DNA of 64,000 nucleotides from Macrostomum hystrix. Lineage: Eukaryota > Platyhelminthes > Macrostomidae. Positions 35,527 to 46,770 of this stretch are shown here, in pieces (position 1 is the stretch's first letter; every line of letters starts with the position of its first letter). The stretch lies in NCBI GenBank assembly GCA_950097015.1, contig CATNEN010000025.1, forward strand, positions 7,420,001-7,484,000, read 5' to 3'. A model generated the notes under the pieces. The model did not search any database. It was given only the letters and a program-made list of their open reading frames with translations, and was not told where the DNA came from. Position numbers and translations under genes: made by a program.

Positions 35527-36655
35527 GCAAATGAGGAAGGTGTCAGGAGGAAGGTGTCAGGAGGAAGGTGTCAGGAGGAAGGTGTCAGGAGGAAGGTGTC
35601 AGGAGGAAGGTGTCAGGAGGAAGGTGTCAGGAGGAAGATGTCAGGAGGAAGGTGTCAGGAGGAAGGTGTCAGGAGGAAGGTGTCAGGAGGAAGATGTCAT
35701 GAGGAAGGTGTCATGAGGAAGGTGTCAGGAGGAAGATGTCATGAGGAAGGTGTCAGGAGGAAGGTGCCAGGAGGAAGGTGTCAGGAGGAAGATGCCAGGA
35801 GGAAGGTGTCAGGAGGAAGGTGCCAGGAGGAAGGTGTCAGGAGGAAGATGCCAGGAGGAAGGTGTCAGGAGGAAGATGCCAGGAGGAAGGTGCCAGGAGG
35901 AAGATGTCAGGAGGAAGGTGTCAGGAGGAAGATGCCAGGAGGAAGGTGTCAGGAGGAAGATGTCAGGAGGAAGGTGTCAGGAGGAAGGTGCCAGGAGGAA
36001 GGTGTCAGGAGGAAGATGCCAGGAGGAAGGTGTCAGGAGGAAGGTGTCAGGAGGAAGGTGTCAGGAGGAAGATGTCAGGAGGAAGGTGTCAGGAGGAAGG
36101 TGTCAGGAGGAAGGTGTCAGGAGGAAGATGTCATGAGGAAGGTGTCATGAGGAAGGTGTCAGGAGGAAGATGTCATGAGGAAGGTGTCAGGAGGAAGGTG
36201 CCAGGAGGAAGGTGTCAGGAGGAAGATGCCAGGAGGAAGGTGTCAGGAGGAAGGTGCCAGGAGGAAGGTGTCAGGAGGAAGATGCCAGGAGGAAGGTGTC
36301 AGGAGGAAGATGCCAGGAGGAAGGTGCCAGGAGGAAGATGTCAGGAGGAAGGTGTCAGGAGGAAGATGCCAGGAGGAAGGTGTCAGGAGGAAGATGTCAG
36401 GAGGAAGGTGTCAGGAGGAAGGTGCCAGGAGGAAGGTGTCAGGAGGAAGATGCCAGGAGGAAGGTGCCAGGAGGAAGGTGTCAGGAGGAAGGTGTCAGGA
36501 GAAAGGTGTCAGGAGGAAGATGCCAGGAGGAAGGTGCCAGGAGGAAGGTGTCAGGAGGAAAGTGTCAGGAAGAAAATGTCAGGAGGAAGGTGTCAGGAGG
36601 AAGGTGTCAGCAGGAAGGTGTCAGGAGGAAAATGTCAGGAGGAAAATGTTAGGAG
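35527..36655. repeat. 14-bp purine-rich tandem repeat
   Basis: About 80 copies of aggaggaaggtgtc with variants aagatgtc, aagatgcc and aaggtgcc. A block of 31 units is duplicated: 35741-36136 matches 36175-36570 with an offset of 434 bases. Three units make 42 bases, so all forward frames stay open, which is spurious. Nearly pure purine on one strand apart from the TGTC. Confidence 0.95.
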
Positions 36656-36660
36656 CGGAG

Positions 36661-37139
36661 TCAGTGCTGAGTTGGCTCAGATGCAGAGGCTGACTCTGAT
36701 GTCGCGCCGGCAGCAGGTCGCTGAACGCCGCCGCCGCGCCTCGCACCGGCAGTTGTCGCAGCTGAAGCGGCCGCCGTCGCCGCAGCCGCCTGCCTGCGCC
36801 AGGCCTCGTAGGCGTCGCGCATGTCGCTGGCGGCAGCTCGGAGGCGACGGACGCTCTCTAGGTGGGCTTCCTCGGCTCGATTCAGCCGTTCGATGTTCTC
36901 GCTGTGAAGTCGGGCGCGGCCGGACTCCGACATAGCCCGATAGCGCTGAACTGCGGCCCGGCACTCGGGCGCCTGGCCGGCCTCCTCACGGGCGACTGTC
37001 AGCTCCGCCTGCACACGGGCGTCGGCGATGGCGCCGGCGGCGGCACCGGAGCGCTCGATTAGGCGAATTACTGAGTCCATTTTAGCTGCCGATGAGACGG
37101 ATGGTTTCTGATGAACTTCCGGAGTGAGTTGAGCGGCTG
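36661..37139 (-). CDS. small coiled-coil-like protein, exon with start at 37080 (139 aa)
   Basis: A minus-strand exon begins after a strong acceptor (gatctgtttttcag, exon from 37139) and opens into MDSVIRLIERSG at ATG 37080, running to TGA at 36661. The middle is Arg/Glu/Ala-rich and helical (ENIERLNRAEEAHLESVRRL, then MRDAYEAWRRQ), suggesting a coiled coil. The end is Ala/Gly/Ser-rich low complexity. Codon use is GC-rich like the real genes nearby. I do not recognise the family. The first bases of the exon may be 5' UTR after a non-coding first exon or spliced leader, or the frame may continue upstream from another exon. The stop lies only five bases from the 14-bp satellite, so the 3' UTR would consist of that repeat. 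Confidence 0.55.
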
Positions 37140-37173
37140 AAAAACAGATCGTTTCAATAAACGCGGGCAACAG

Positions 37174-38515
37174 TTAGGCTGATCCTTCAGGCTGTGCTTC
37201 CGCTCTCCCAGATCCTTCAGTTTGTGCTTCCACTCTCCCAGATCCTTCAGGCTGTGCTTCCACTCTCCCAGATCCTTCAGTTTGTGCTTCCACTCTCCCA
37301 GATCCTTCAGGCTGTGCTTCCGCTCTCCCAGATCCTTCAGGTTGTGCTTCCACTCTCCCAGATCCTTCAGGTTGTGCTTCCACTCTCCCAGATCCTTCAG
37401 TTTGTGCTTCCACTCTCCCAGATCCTTCAGGTTGTGCTTCCACTCTCCCAGATCCTTCAGTTTGTGCTTCCACTCTCCCAGATCGTTTCAAGATGTGCTT
37501 CCACTCTCCCAGATCCTTCAGTTTGTGCTTCCACTCTCCCAGATCGTTTCAAGATGTGCTTCCACTCTCCCAGATCCTTCAGGTTGTGCTTTCACTCTCC
37601 CAGATCCTTCAGGTTGTGCTTCCACTCTCCCAGATCCTTCAGGTTGTGCTTTCACTCTCCCAGATCCTTCAGGTTGTGCTTCCACTCTCCCAGATCCTTC
37701 AGTTTGTGCTTCCACTCTCCCAGATCCTTCAGGTTGTGCTTCCACTCTCCCAGATCCTTCAGTTTGTGCTTCCACTCTCCCAGATCGTTTCAAGATGTGC
37801 TTCCACTCTCCCAGATCCTTCAGTTTGTGCTTCCACTCTCCCAGATCCTTCAGGTTGTGCTTCCACTCTCCCAGATCCTTCAGTTTGTGCTTCCACTCTC
37901 CCAGATCCTTCAGGTTGTGCTTCCACTCTCCCAGATCCTTCAGTTTGTGCTTCCACTCTCCCAGATCGTTTCAAGATGTGCTTCCACTCTCCCAGATCCT
38001 TCAGTTTGTGCTTCCACTCTCCCAGATCGTTTCAAGATGTGCTTCCACTCTCCCAGATCCTTCAGGTTGTGCTTTCACTCTCCCAGATCCTTCAGGTTGT
38101 GCTTCCACTCTCCCAGATCCTTCAGGTTGTGCTTTCACTCTCCCAGATCCTTCAGGTTGTGCTTCCACTCTCCCAGATCCTTCAGGCTGTGCTTCCACTC
38201 TCCAAGATCCTTCAGGCTGTGCTTCCACTCTCCCAGATGCTTCAGTTTGTGCTTCCACTCTCCCAGATCCTTCAGTTTGTGCTTCCACTCTCCCAGATCG
38301 TTTAAAGATGTGCTTCCACTCTCCCAGATCCTTCAGGATGTGCTTCCACTCTCCCAGATCGTTTAAAGATGTGCTTCCACTCTCCCAGATCCTTCAGGAT
38401 GTGCTTCCACTCTCCCAGATCCTTTAGTTTGTGCTTCCACTCTCCCAGATCGTTTAAAGATGTGCTTCCACTCTCCCAGATCCTTCAGGCTGTGCTTCCA
38501 CTCTGCCAGATCCCA
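37174..38515 (+). repeat. 30-bp tandem repeat, array 1 (about 44 copies)
   Basis: The unit is cttccactctcccagatcct plus tcaggttgtg, with atcgtttcaagatgtg variant units inserted at regular spacing. It contains block duplications (37480-37790 is similar to 37960-38200). The same repeat occurs in reverse complement at 39268-39999. It ends about 35 bases upstream of the acceptor of the coiled-coil-like gene. Confidence 0.95.
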
Positions 38516-39267
38516 GAAAAAAATGAGCTACAAAGTAATGAAGACCCGTACAATATTGTGTCCAAAAACTCATGTGACAATTTTGGCAGTTATCGCTGAA
38601 AACATTTTCTGTTTTGTCCATTGTCAAATTATAATTCATTGAGTTCGTTTTTTCATCCTAAGCGCGACATGCATTTATTGTTCCGCAATATTCCAAAAAT
38701 TCCCAAATGCGGGATCCCAAACTCCTCTCATAAAATCCCAAAGCAATTTTTTTATCCCTCATGGACTCTAGAACTGTATATTGCACTAGACAATAAGGCT
38801 GTGTGTGTGTGTGTGTACGCGTGAGATACACACTTATACCCCTACAATGAGAACCCTATTTTAGATAGGTGAAAAGAGAGAAAACAATTATAACAGAACT
38901 CCCTATCTGGGCATATGGGTCCGAAATGGGAGTTTTATCCCCAGATGCTATATTCAGAGCTCCATGGCAGAGTACTCATTAAATGGGAACTCAAAAAAAT
39001 TGAAATTAGTTACTTGTACGATGAGAGTGCTGTCAGCAACTAAGTCTCAAACCTTATGCTAGACTGAATAATTCTGTTCTGTGTTCTGTTCTCAATGTAG
39101 CCAGGTGGAGAAATTCGCGAAAAAATAATTTTCTTGAGCAGACAATTAATGAAGACAGACAAGGCAATTGTATCAAACTAACTCATTGGCACTAATGGAC
39201 TAGCAATACTCGAGGCTTGAAGACAAAGTCCTGAGTTTCTCAGCCCAAAAAGCAGTCCACCTTAAAA
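38516..39267. other. spacer between two inverted satellite arrays
   Basis: AT-rich unique sequence with a short (gt)n run at about 38800-38816. No gene. Confidence 0.6.
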
Positions 39268-39999
39268 ATGGAATCAGGGAGAGGGGAAGCACAATCTGAA
39301 GGATCTGGGAGAGTGGAAGCACAACCTGAAGGATCTGGGAGAGTGGAAGCACAACCTGAAGGATCTGAGAGAGTGGAAGCACAGCCTGAAGGATCTGAGA
39401 GAGTGGAAGCACAGCCTGAAGGATCTGAGAGAGTGGAAGCACAGCCTGAAGGATCTGAGAGAGTGGAAGCACAGCCTGAAGGATCTGAGAGAGTGGAAGC
39501 ACAGCCTGAAGGATCTGGGAGAGTGGAAGCACAGCCTGAAGGATCTGAGAGAGTGGAAGCACAGCCTGAAGGATCTGGGAGAGTGGAAGCACAGCCTGAA
39601 GAATCTGAGAGAGTGGAAGCACAACATAAAGGATCTGGAAGAGTGAAAGCACAACTTGAAGGATCTGGGAGAGTGGAAGCACATCCTGAAGGATCTAAGA
39701 GAGTGGAAGCACATCTTGAAGGATCTAAGAGAGTGGAAGCACATCTTGAAACGATCTGGGAGAGTGGAAGCACAACCTGAAGGATCTGGGAGAGTGGAAG
39801 CACATCCTGAAGGATCTAAGAGAGTGGAAGCACATCTTGAAACGATCTGGGAGAGTGGAAGCACAACCTGAAGGATCTGGGAGAGTGGAAGCACATCTTG
39901 AAACGATCTGGGAGAGTGGAAGCACAACCTGAAGGATCTGGGAGAGTGGAAGCACAGCCTGAAAGATCTGGGAGAGTGGAAGCACAGCCTGAAGGATTT
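39268..39999 (-). repeat. 30-bp tandem repeat, array 2 (reverse complement of array 1)
   Basis: About 24 copies of ggatctgggagagtggaagc plus acaacctgaa, the reverse complement of the 37174-38515 unit, including the rarer cttgaaacgatctg variant toward its right end. Together with array 1 it forms a large inverted repeat. Confidence 0.95.
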
Positions 40000-40579
40000 T
40001 TCACGTAGATGTGTAATCAGTCAACAATTCTTGCTTACCGCAGTGAATGCCTAAGGAGAGAAGTCCAGTAAATACAAAGATTGAAATGACTCAGCCCAGC
40101 CCTGCTTTGAGAAGGTTTTTCTCACCAATAAATGGCCAGCGAATGTTGTTCATTTTTATGCAAAGACTTATTAACGGCAATCGGAAGATTCTGATGTGGG
40201 GTTAGGCAGACTGCAGAAAAACAGAGAACCGGAGAGAGAGATAGAGAGAGAGGGGTGAGGAGCTCGGAATGGAATTCGCAAATTCGCAAAGGCAGGAATG
40301 AGAATGATTCAGGTATCTGCACTGCAGGCAGGAAGAAGGGAAAGTTTTCAGCCATTTGGCTGTGCGGCTGTGTGCGCCCTGTGTTTGGCTTGTCTGCACA
40401 CGCGCAGGTCAAAGCCGCAAGGCACTGCTCAGCGGTTAAATAAGCTAACTAATTTAATAGCTCCTCTTTACTTCTTACCTGCAGAAAAAGTAATATGCGC
40501 ATCTTTGCGCTTAAATTCATCTTCATTTATTTTATAGTCAGGTGAGACCCAATCTCTAGATGTTAGAGGCCGTGTTTTA
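40000..40579. other. non-coding interval
   Basis: No supported gene. A GAGA-rich stretch (gagagagatagagagagag) lies at about 40231-40252. Confidence 0.55.
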
Positions 40580-41085
40580 CCATACTACTACTGCTACTAC
40601 TACTGCTGATGCTGCTGCTGATGCTACTGCAGCTACTACTACTGCTGATTCTGCTGCTGATGTTGCTACTGCAGCTACTACTACTGCTGATGCTGCTGCT
40701 GCTGTTGCTACTGCAGCTACTACTACTGCTGATGCTGCTGCTGCTGTTGCTATTGCAGCTACTGCTACTGCTGATGCTGCTGCTGATGTTGCTACTGCAG
40801 CTACTACTACTGCTGATGCTGCTGCTGCTGTTGCTACTGCAGCTACTACTACTGCTGATGCTGCTGCTGCTGTTGCTATTGCAGCTACTGCTACTGCTGA
40901 TGCTGCTGCTGATGTTGCTACTGCAGCTACTACTACTGCTGATGCTGCTGCTGCTGTTGCTACTGCAGCTACTACTACTGCTGATGCTGCTGCTGCTGTT
41001 GCTACTGCAGCTACTACTACTGCTGATGCTGCTGCTGCTGTTGCTATTGCAGCTACTGCTACTGCTGATGCTGCTGCTTCTTCTT
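40580..41085. repeat. 42-bp higher-order trinucleotide repeat
   Basis: Built from ctg, cta and gat triplets. The higher-order unit is about 42 bases (gctgatgctgctgctgctgt, tgctactgcagctactacta, ct), with about 12 copies. It directly abuts the 3' tail of the minus-strand retrotransposon, where the sequence changes to (ttc)n. Every frame is open; spurious. Confidence 0.9.
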
Positions 41086-43257
41086 CTTCTTCTTTATTCA
41101 GACCTCGCGCAGGTCAGAACAGCGGTTCTGATAGGGGCTGGGGCGGCCAGCGCCCCCATGCTCCGCAGAAGGGAAATGGCCTTGCCGGGCTGGCGCAGGA
41201 GCTCCTGGTGGTCCGTGCCAACCAGGGCAAGGCGTTTTGCGTCGCCCCGAGGGCAGTAGAGTATGGCGTGGTGCGGCGTGTCCACGGCTCCGCAGTCGGC
41301 GCAGAGTTCGTCTTCCGCGAGGCCGAAGCGGTGCAGCGTCTCGCGACAGAGGGTTGTCGCATTGGCACGCAGTTGGTTTGCAACCACGATTTCGGCACGA
41401 TTGCGGGCATCCCCGAAGGTCGGCCAGGTGGCGCTTGGGAGGCTGCGCGCGTCGAGCCTCTGCCGCTCACGTCGAATGGCGGCTTTGGCCGTGTCCAGCG
41501 GGATGCCGACGTCGGAGTGCTCGAGGAGCACCGCCTCATTTGCTATCCCGTCCACAACCTCGTTGAGCTCGAGGCCGCAGTGGGCTGGCACCCAGCACAG
41601 CTCGACCTTTCTCGAGGTGCGGAGGAGGTGGTGCCAGCAGGAGCGGCCGAGATCTGTCCGCTGCAGCAGGGGGCCAGCTTGGAGGGCCTGCAGAGCGCTG
41701 AGGCTGTCCGAGTGCACTCGTGCAGTTGCCCCTAGCTCTGGCGGCAGGTCGGCGATGGTGGTGAGGGCCTCACGGAGGGCGCAGAGCTCGGCCTGAAAGC
41801 TGCTGCATAGTTGCCCCGCGGCAGTGCGGCGTATGAGGCTCTGGAGCCGGCTGATAACAACGGCGGCGCCTCCGCCCGGGCCGGTGCCGTCCCGCACCGA
41901 TCCGTCGGTCCAGGCCTCGATGTCGCTCGGTGGGCGGCCTGCAAGGGCCCGTCGCGCTGCCTTCGCCCGGGCCTCCGGTCCGTCGGACCTGGTGGCTGCT
42001 CTGGCGATGTCCAGGTCGAAGGCAACGTGGTCAATCCGGGCGTCACAGGGTGCGCACCCGAGCTGCGTATCGATGCGAGGGAGGCCGTCCAGGACCTGGC
42101 AGACGTCGGGCTCGGTGGCTGCGCGGCGCCAGCAGCCTCGGAATGGGCGCGTAAAGGTCGCGCGAATCGACGAGGGCCCCCGACGTGCAGGCGGCGATGT
42201 CCGCGCCGCGCTCAGCTTGTTTGCGGAGGTAGGCCTCATGGCAGCGGCTTTTGAGTCGGGGCTGGGTGGCGCGGCAAAGGCTGGCGCGGGCTGGCGTGTC
42301 GGCGGGGAGGCGTAAGACCCGCTCGCGCAGGCAGGCGGCCCTTTCGGTGACCAGGTGGCTGAACGGCGTAAGGTCAGCCAGTTTGAGGACTGCTCTAGAG
42401 TCCGATGGGAGAATGCAGCCCGTGATGGCCCGGGCGCAGGCCAGCTGCTGGCGCTCGATGGCGAGGCGTGTGGACGGCGCAGCGCCTGCAGCCCAGACTG
42501 CACATCCGTACTCAGCGACCGGGCGGATTGTGCTGACGTACGCGGTGCGTAAAGTTCGCATGTCTGCCCCGGTTGTGCGGTGGCTAAGCGCGACCAGGGC
42601 TCGGCGCCGGCTGGCCATTCGGCTCTTGACGGCAGCTGCGTGTCGGCCGAAGGTGAGCTGGTCGTCGAGCTTGACGCCCAGGAAGGTGGGGGCGTCTTCG
42701 AAGGCGAGAGGCGAGCCGTTAATACTGAGGTTTACTTGCTTTTACCCCCTGGTCTCGCGTGCATCCAGGCTGAAAGTGCCATAGACGCATTTGCTGGTGC
42801 TCAGCACGACCTTCCGGGTGTATCACCAGTCTGCCGCGGCGTCCAGGGCTGGCTGGAGGAGGCGAGCGCAATCGTCGAGGCTGCGGGCGGTGGCCAGCAG
42901 AGCCGAGTCGTCGGCGAAAAGACTCAATGCGCAAATTGGGGCTGCCCGCGTGATGCACTCCTGGAGATCGTTGACAAAGGCGATCCACAGGAGCGGGGCA
43001 ATCACGCTGCCTTGTGGGAGGCCCTCGCGGAATATGCGTTCTTTGCTTACGCAGCGCCCCCAGCGGACCTGGGCTCGCCGGTCGGTCAGGAAACCGCGGA
43101 TCCACCGGATGGTGCAGGTTGGGACGCCCAAGCGGGCGAGTTTGGCGAGCAGGGCTTTGCGCCACACCTTGTCGTAGGCGCACTTAAAATCCAGCAGGCA
43201 AAGGATCGCTCGGTGGGCTGGGTGGTGCTCCAGGGCGTCCAAGATGTCCTGGCAGAC
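41086..43257 (-). pseudogene. 5'-truncated, disrupted non-LTR retrotransposon (RT, RNase H, C-terminal domain)
   Basis: Read on the minus strand: reverse transcriptase palm pieces LDFKCAYDKVW, GLPQGSVIAPLLW and LFADDSALLA (43257-42823, then in-frame stops); thumb region (RTAYVSTIRPVAEYGCAVW, about 42618-42150) in another frame; then RNase H (IEAWTDGSVRDG, FQAELCALREAL, HSDSLSALQALQ, WVPAHCGLELNEVVDGIA) and a final Cys motif (CADCGAVDTPHHAILYC) in a third frame, stopping at 41094. At least two frameshifts and stops make it dead. The endonuclease half is missing. The 3' end has almost no UTR: stop, then a (gaa)n tail. It is a different family from the element at 29245-30298 and is GC-rich against AT-rich flanks. 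Confidence 0.88.
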
Positions 43258-43735
43258 TCTCACTCCCTTCTCTCACTCCTTTCTCTCACTCCCTTCTCTC
43301 ACTCCCTTCTCTCATTCCCTTCTCTCACTCCCTTCTCTCACTCCCTTCTCTCTCACTCCCTCCTCTCTCACTCCCTTCTCTCACTCCCTTCTCTCACCCC
43401 CCTTCTCTCACTCCCTTCTCTCACCCCCCCTTCTCTCACTCCCTTCTCTCACTCCCTTCTCTGACTCCCTTCTCTCACTCCCTTCTCTCACCCCCTTCTC
43501 TCACCCCCTTCTCTCAGCCCCTTCTCTCACCCCTTTCTGTCTCCATTCTCTGACTCCCTTCTCTCACCCCCTTCTCTCACCCCCTTCTCTCAGCCCCTTC
43601 TCTCACCTCTTTCTGACTCCCTTCTCTCACTCCCTTCTCTCACTTCCTTCTCTCACTCCCTTCTCTCTCTCCCTTCTCTCACTCCCTTCTCTCACTCCCT
43701 TCTCTCACTCCTTTCTCTCTCACTCCCTTTAGACC
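43258..43735. repeat. 13-bp pyrimidine-rich tandem repeat
   Basis: About 36 copies of ctctcactccctt, with cacccccttct and cagccccttct variants. It starts exactly where the retrotransposon sequence is truncated at its 5' end. Confidence 0.93.
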
Positions 43736-43779
43736 ACGACAGTATAAAGACGACGGTTTCAAATACCCACTGCCTACTT

Positions 43780-44130
43780 CACGATGGCTCCCAAACCGAA
43801 TGACCGATTTTCATAAAAGTCCACCGCATGGATCGCAATTGTCCTTTACGATCAACAATCTTTCAAAGCCGTCCGACGTCGGCATCGTCAAGATATTCAG
43901 AGATTCTTGTAGGAGACCACAGTGACAAGGACAACTGACATTGCTCTGTATAAACCTTTATGACGAGTCCATATTGGTCCAGTAATAATGAACCATAATA
44001 GCCGAAATGGTTACATGATGAGACTGAGACTTTTGCCACCAGACAACCGATGAGAATCGTTGAATATCCCGACGACGCCTATGTTTTGTGATTCTGGAAG
44101 TTGCTTTCTTGGTTAGAGTAGAAAATTTAG
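43780..44130 (+). mobile_element. dispersed repeat family, copy B
   Basis: Begins cacgatggctcccaaaccga followed by atgaccgattttc, the same start as copy C at 50877. It contains both internal inverted-repeat arms (cggcatcgtcaagatattca at about 43881 and the complementary gagaatcgttgaatatcccg at about 44050). The far end is missing. Confidence 0.65.
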
Positions 44131-44479
44131 AGTAGGAAATTAGAGTAGGAAAATGGGGATATTTGGGAATACCCAGTGGCGTCTTCGGACCGCCCTGCAG
44201 AAAATTAAAGTAAGTCAAGTTTATGCTTTGATTTACTTTTTCGACCAGTTATGAGGTCCAACAAAGCATAACTTCATAATTTTTTATTTCGAACATTATT
44301 GAGGAAAACATTTTTTTACAACACGTCATATAAAATTCAAACGTATGTAGAGACACTTTTAAAATAAAAAATATGTGAAAAACAATCATTTCTAATTTAA
44401 ATGCAGTAAACACGAAGGTTAAGATTTGTTAATTAGGCTCTTGGCTGTTTTGTAAAGCACGTTTTACGAGTCCAGTGGT
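44131..44479. other. non-coding interval
   Basis: AT-rich, nothing supported. Confidence 0.55.
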
Positions 44480-46770
44480 TATTATAAGTGTCTGAGGATA
44501 ATTTAAAGTCTGAGGATAAATCTACTATCTGAGCATAATTCTACAAGTTTGAGGATAATTCAAAAAGTCTGAGGATAATTCTACAAGTTTGAGGATAATT
44601 CAAAAAGTCTGAGGATAATTCTACAAGTTTGAGGATAATTCTACAAGTTTGAGGATAATTCAAAAAGTCTGAGGATAATTCTACAAGTCTGAGGATAATT
44701 CTACAAGTTTGAGGATAATTCAAAAAGTCTGAGGATAATTCTACAAGTCTGAGGATAATTCTACAAGTTTGAGGATAATTCAAAAAGTCTGAGGATAATT
44801 CTACGAGTTAAAGGATAATTCTACGAGTTAAAGGATAATTCTACGAGTTAAAGGATAATTCTACGAGTTAAAGGATAATTCTACTAGTCAAATGATAATT
44901 CTATGAGGCCAAGGATAATTCTACAATTCAAAGGATAATTCTACGAGTCAAAGGATAATTCTACGAGTCAAGGGATAATTCTACGAGTTAAAGGATAATT
45001 CTACGAGTTAAAGGATAATTCTACGAGTTAAAGGATAATTCTACTAGTCAAATGATAATTCTATGAGGCCAAGGATAATTCTACGAGTCAAAGGATAATT
45101 CTACGAGTCAAAGGATAATTCCACGAGTCAAAGGATAATTCTACGAGTCAAAGGATAATTCTACGAGTCAAAGGATAATTCTACTAGTCAAATGATAATT
45201 CCATGAGGCCAAGGATAATTCTACGAGTCAAAGGATAATTCTACGAGTCAAAGGATAATTCTACGAGTCAAAGGATAATTCTACGAGTCAAAGGATAATT
45301 CTACGAGTCAAAGGATAACTCTACGAGTCAAAGGATAATTCTACGAGTCAAAGGATAATTCTACGAGTTAAAGGATAATTCTATGAGGCCAAGGATAATT
45401 CTACGAGTCAAATGATAATTCTACGAGTCAAAGGATAATTCTACGAGTCAAATGATAATTCTACGAGTCAAATGATAATTCTACGAGGCCAAGGATAATT
45501 CTACGAGTCAAAGGATAATTCTACGAGGCCAAGGATAGTTCTACGAGTCAAATGATAATTCTACGAGTCAAATGATAATTCTACGAGTCAAATGATAATT
45601 CTACGAGTCAAAGGATAATTCTACGAGTCAAAGGATAATTCTACGAGGCCAAGGATAATTCTACGAGTCAAATGATAATTCTACGAGTCAAAGGATAATT
45701 CTACGAGGCCAAGGATAGTTCTACGAGTCAAATGATAATTCTACGAGTCAAATGATAATTCTACGAGTCAAATGATAATTCTACGAGTCAAATGATAATT
45801 CTATGAGGCCAAGGATAATTCTACAATTCAAAGGATAATTCTACGAGTCAAATGATAATTCTATGAGGCCAAGGATAATTCTACAATTCAAAGGATAGTT
45901 CTACGAGTCAAATGATAATTCTACGAGTCAAATGATAATTCTACGAGTCAAATGATAATTCTACGAGTCAAATGATAATTCTACGAGTCAAATGATAATT
46001 CTACGAGTCAAATGATAATTCTATGAGGCCAATGATAATTCTACAATTCAAAGGATAATTCTACGAGTCAAATGATAATTCTACGAGGCCAAGGATAATT
46101 CTACGAGTCAAATGATAATTCTACGAGGCCAAGGATAAATCTACGAGTCAAAGGATAATTCTACGAGGCCAAGGATAATTCTACGAGTCAAATGATAATT
46201 CTACGAGGCCAAGGATGATTCTACGAGTCAAATGATAATTCTACGAGGCCAAGGATAATTCTACGAGTCAAATGATAATTCTACGAGTCAAATGATAATT
46301 CTACGAGTCAAATGATAATTCTACGAGTCAAATGATAATTCTATGAGGCCAAGGATAATTCTACAATTCAAAGGATAATTCTACGAGTCAAATGATAATT
46401 CTACGAGGCCAAGGATAATTCTACGAGTCAAATGATAATTCTACGAGGCCAAGGATAATTCTACGAGTCAAATGATAATTCTACGAGTCAAATGATAATT
46501 CTACGAGTCAAATGATAATTCTACGAGTCAAATGATAATTCTATGAGGCCAAGGATAATTCTACAATTCAAAGGATAATTCTACGAGTCAAATGATAATT
46601 CTACGAGGCCAAGGATAATTCTACGAGTCAAATGATAATTCTACGAGGCCAAGGATAATTCTACGAGTCAAAGGATAATTCTACGAGGCCAAGGATAATT
46701 CTACGAGTCAAATGATAATTCTACGAGGCCAAGGACAATTCTACAATTCAAAGGATAATTCTACGAAACC
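44480..46770. repeat. 20-bp tandem repeat (about 114 copies)
   Basis: The unit is aaggataattctacgagtca. The left ~300 bp uses tctgaggataattctacaag and gaggataattcaaaaag versions. After that come gagtta, gagtca, then aatgataattctacgaggcc forms, giving a graded series of variant zones. Alternation of gagtcaaatg with gaggccaagg makes a 40-bp higher-order period toward the right end. The largest array outside a recognised gene in this window. Confidence 0.96.

Noticed and set aside
35353-36935. Long Arg/Gly/Glu repeat frames
   Set aside because: Three 14-bp units make 42 bases, so every frame is open; the same pattern occurs in three overlapping frames.
37194-38427. Repeat proteins of about 400 residues (Pro/Leu/Cys/Phe-rich) in all three plus frames
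   Set aside because: All frames are open simultaneously because the satellite unit is 30 bp; no start context or codon bias.
40470-40540. Minus-strand ATG followed by a short hydrophobic run and a GTAAGA donor as first exon of the coiled-coil-like gene
   Set aside because: Its phase does not agree with the MDSV frame at 37080; joining it would hit a stop at once. It could only be a non-coding first exon, which I cannot show.
40560-41735. Thr/Ala repeat protein running into a downstream region
   Set aside because: It is the triplet satellite continuing antisense through the non-LTR element; the true coding sense there is the minus strand.
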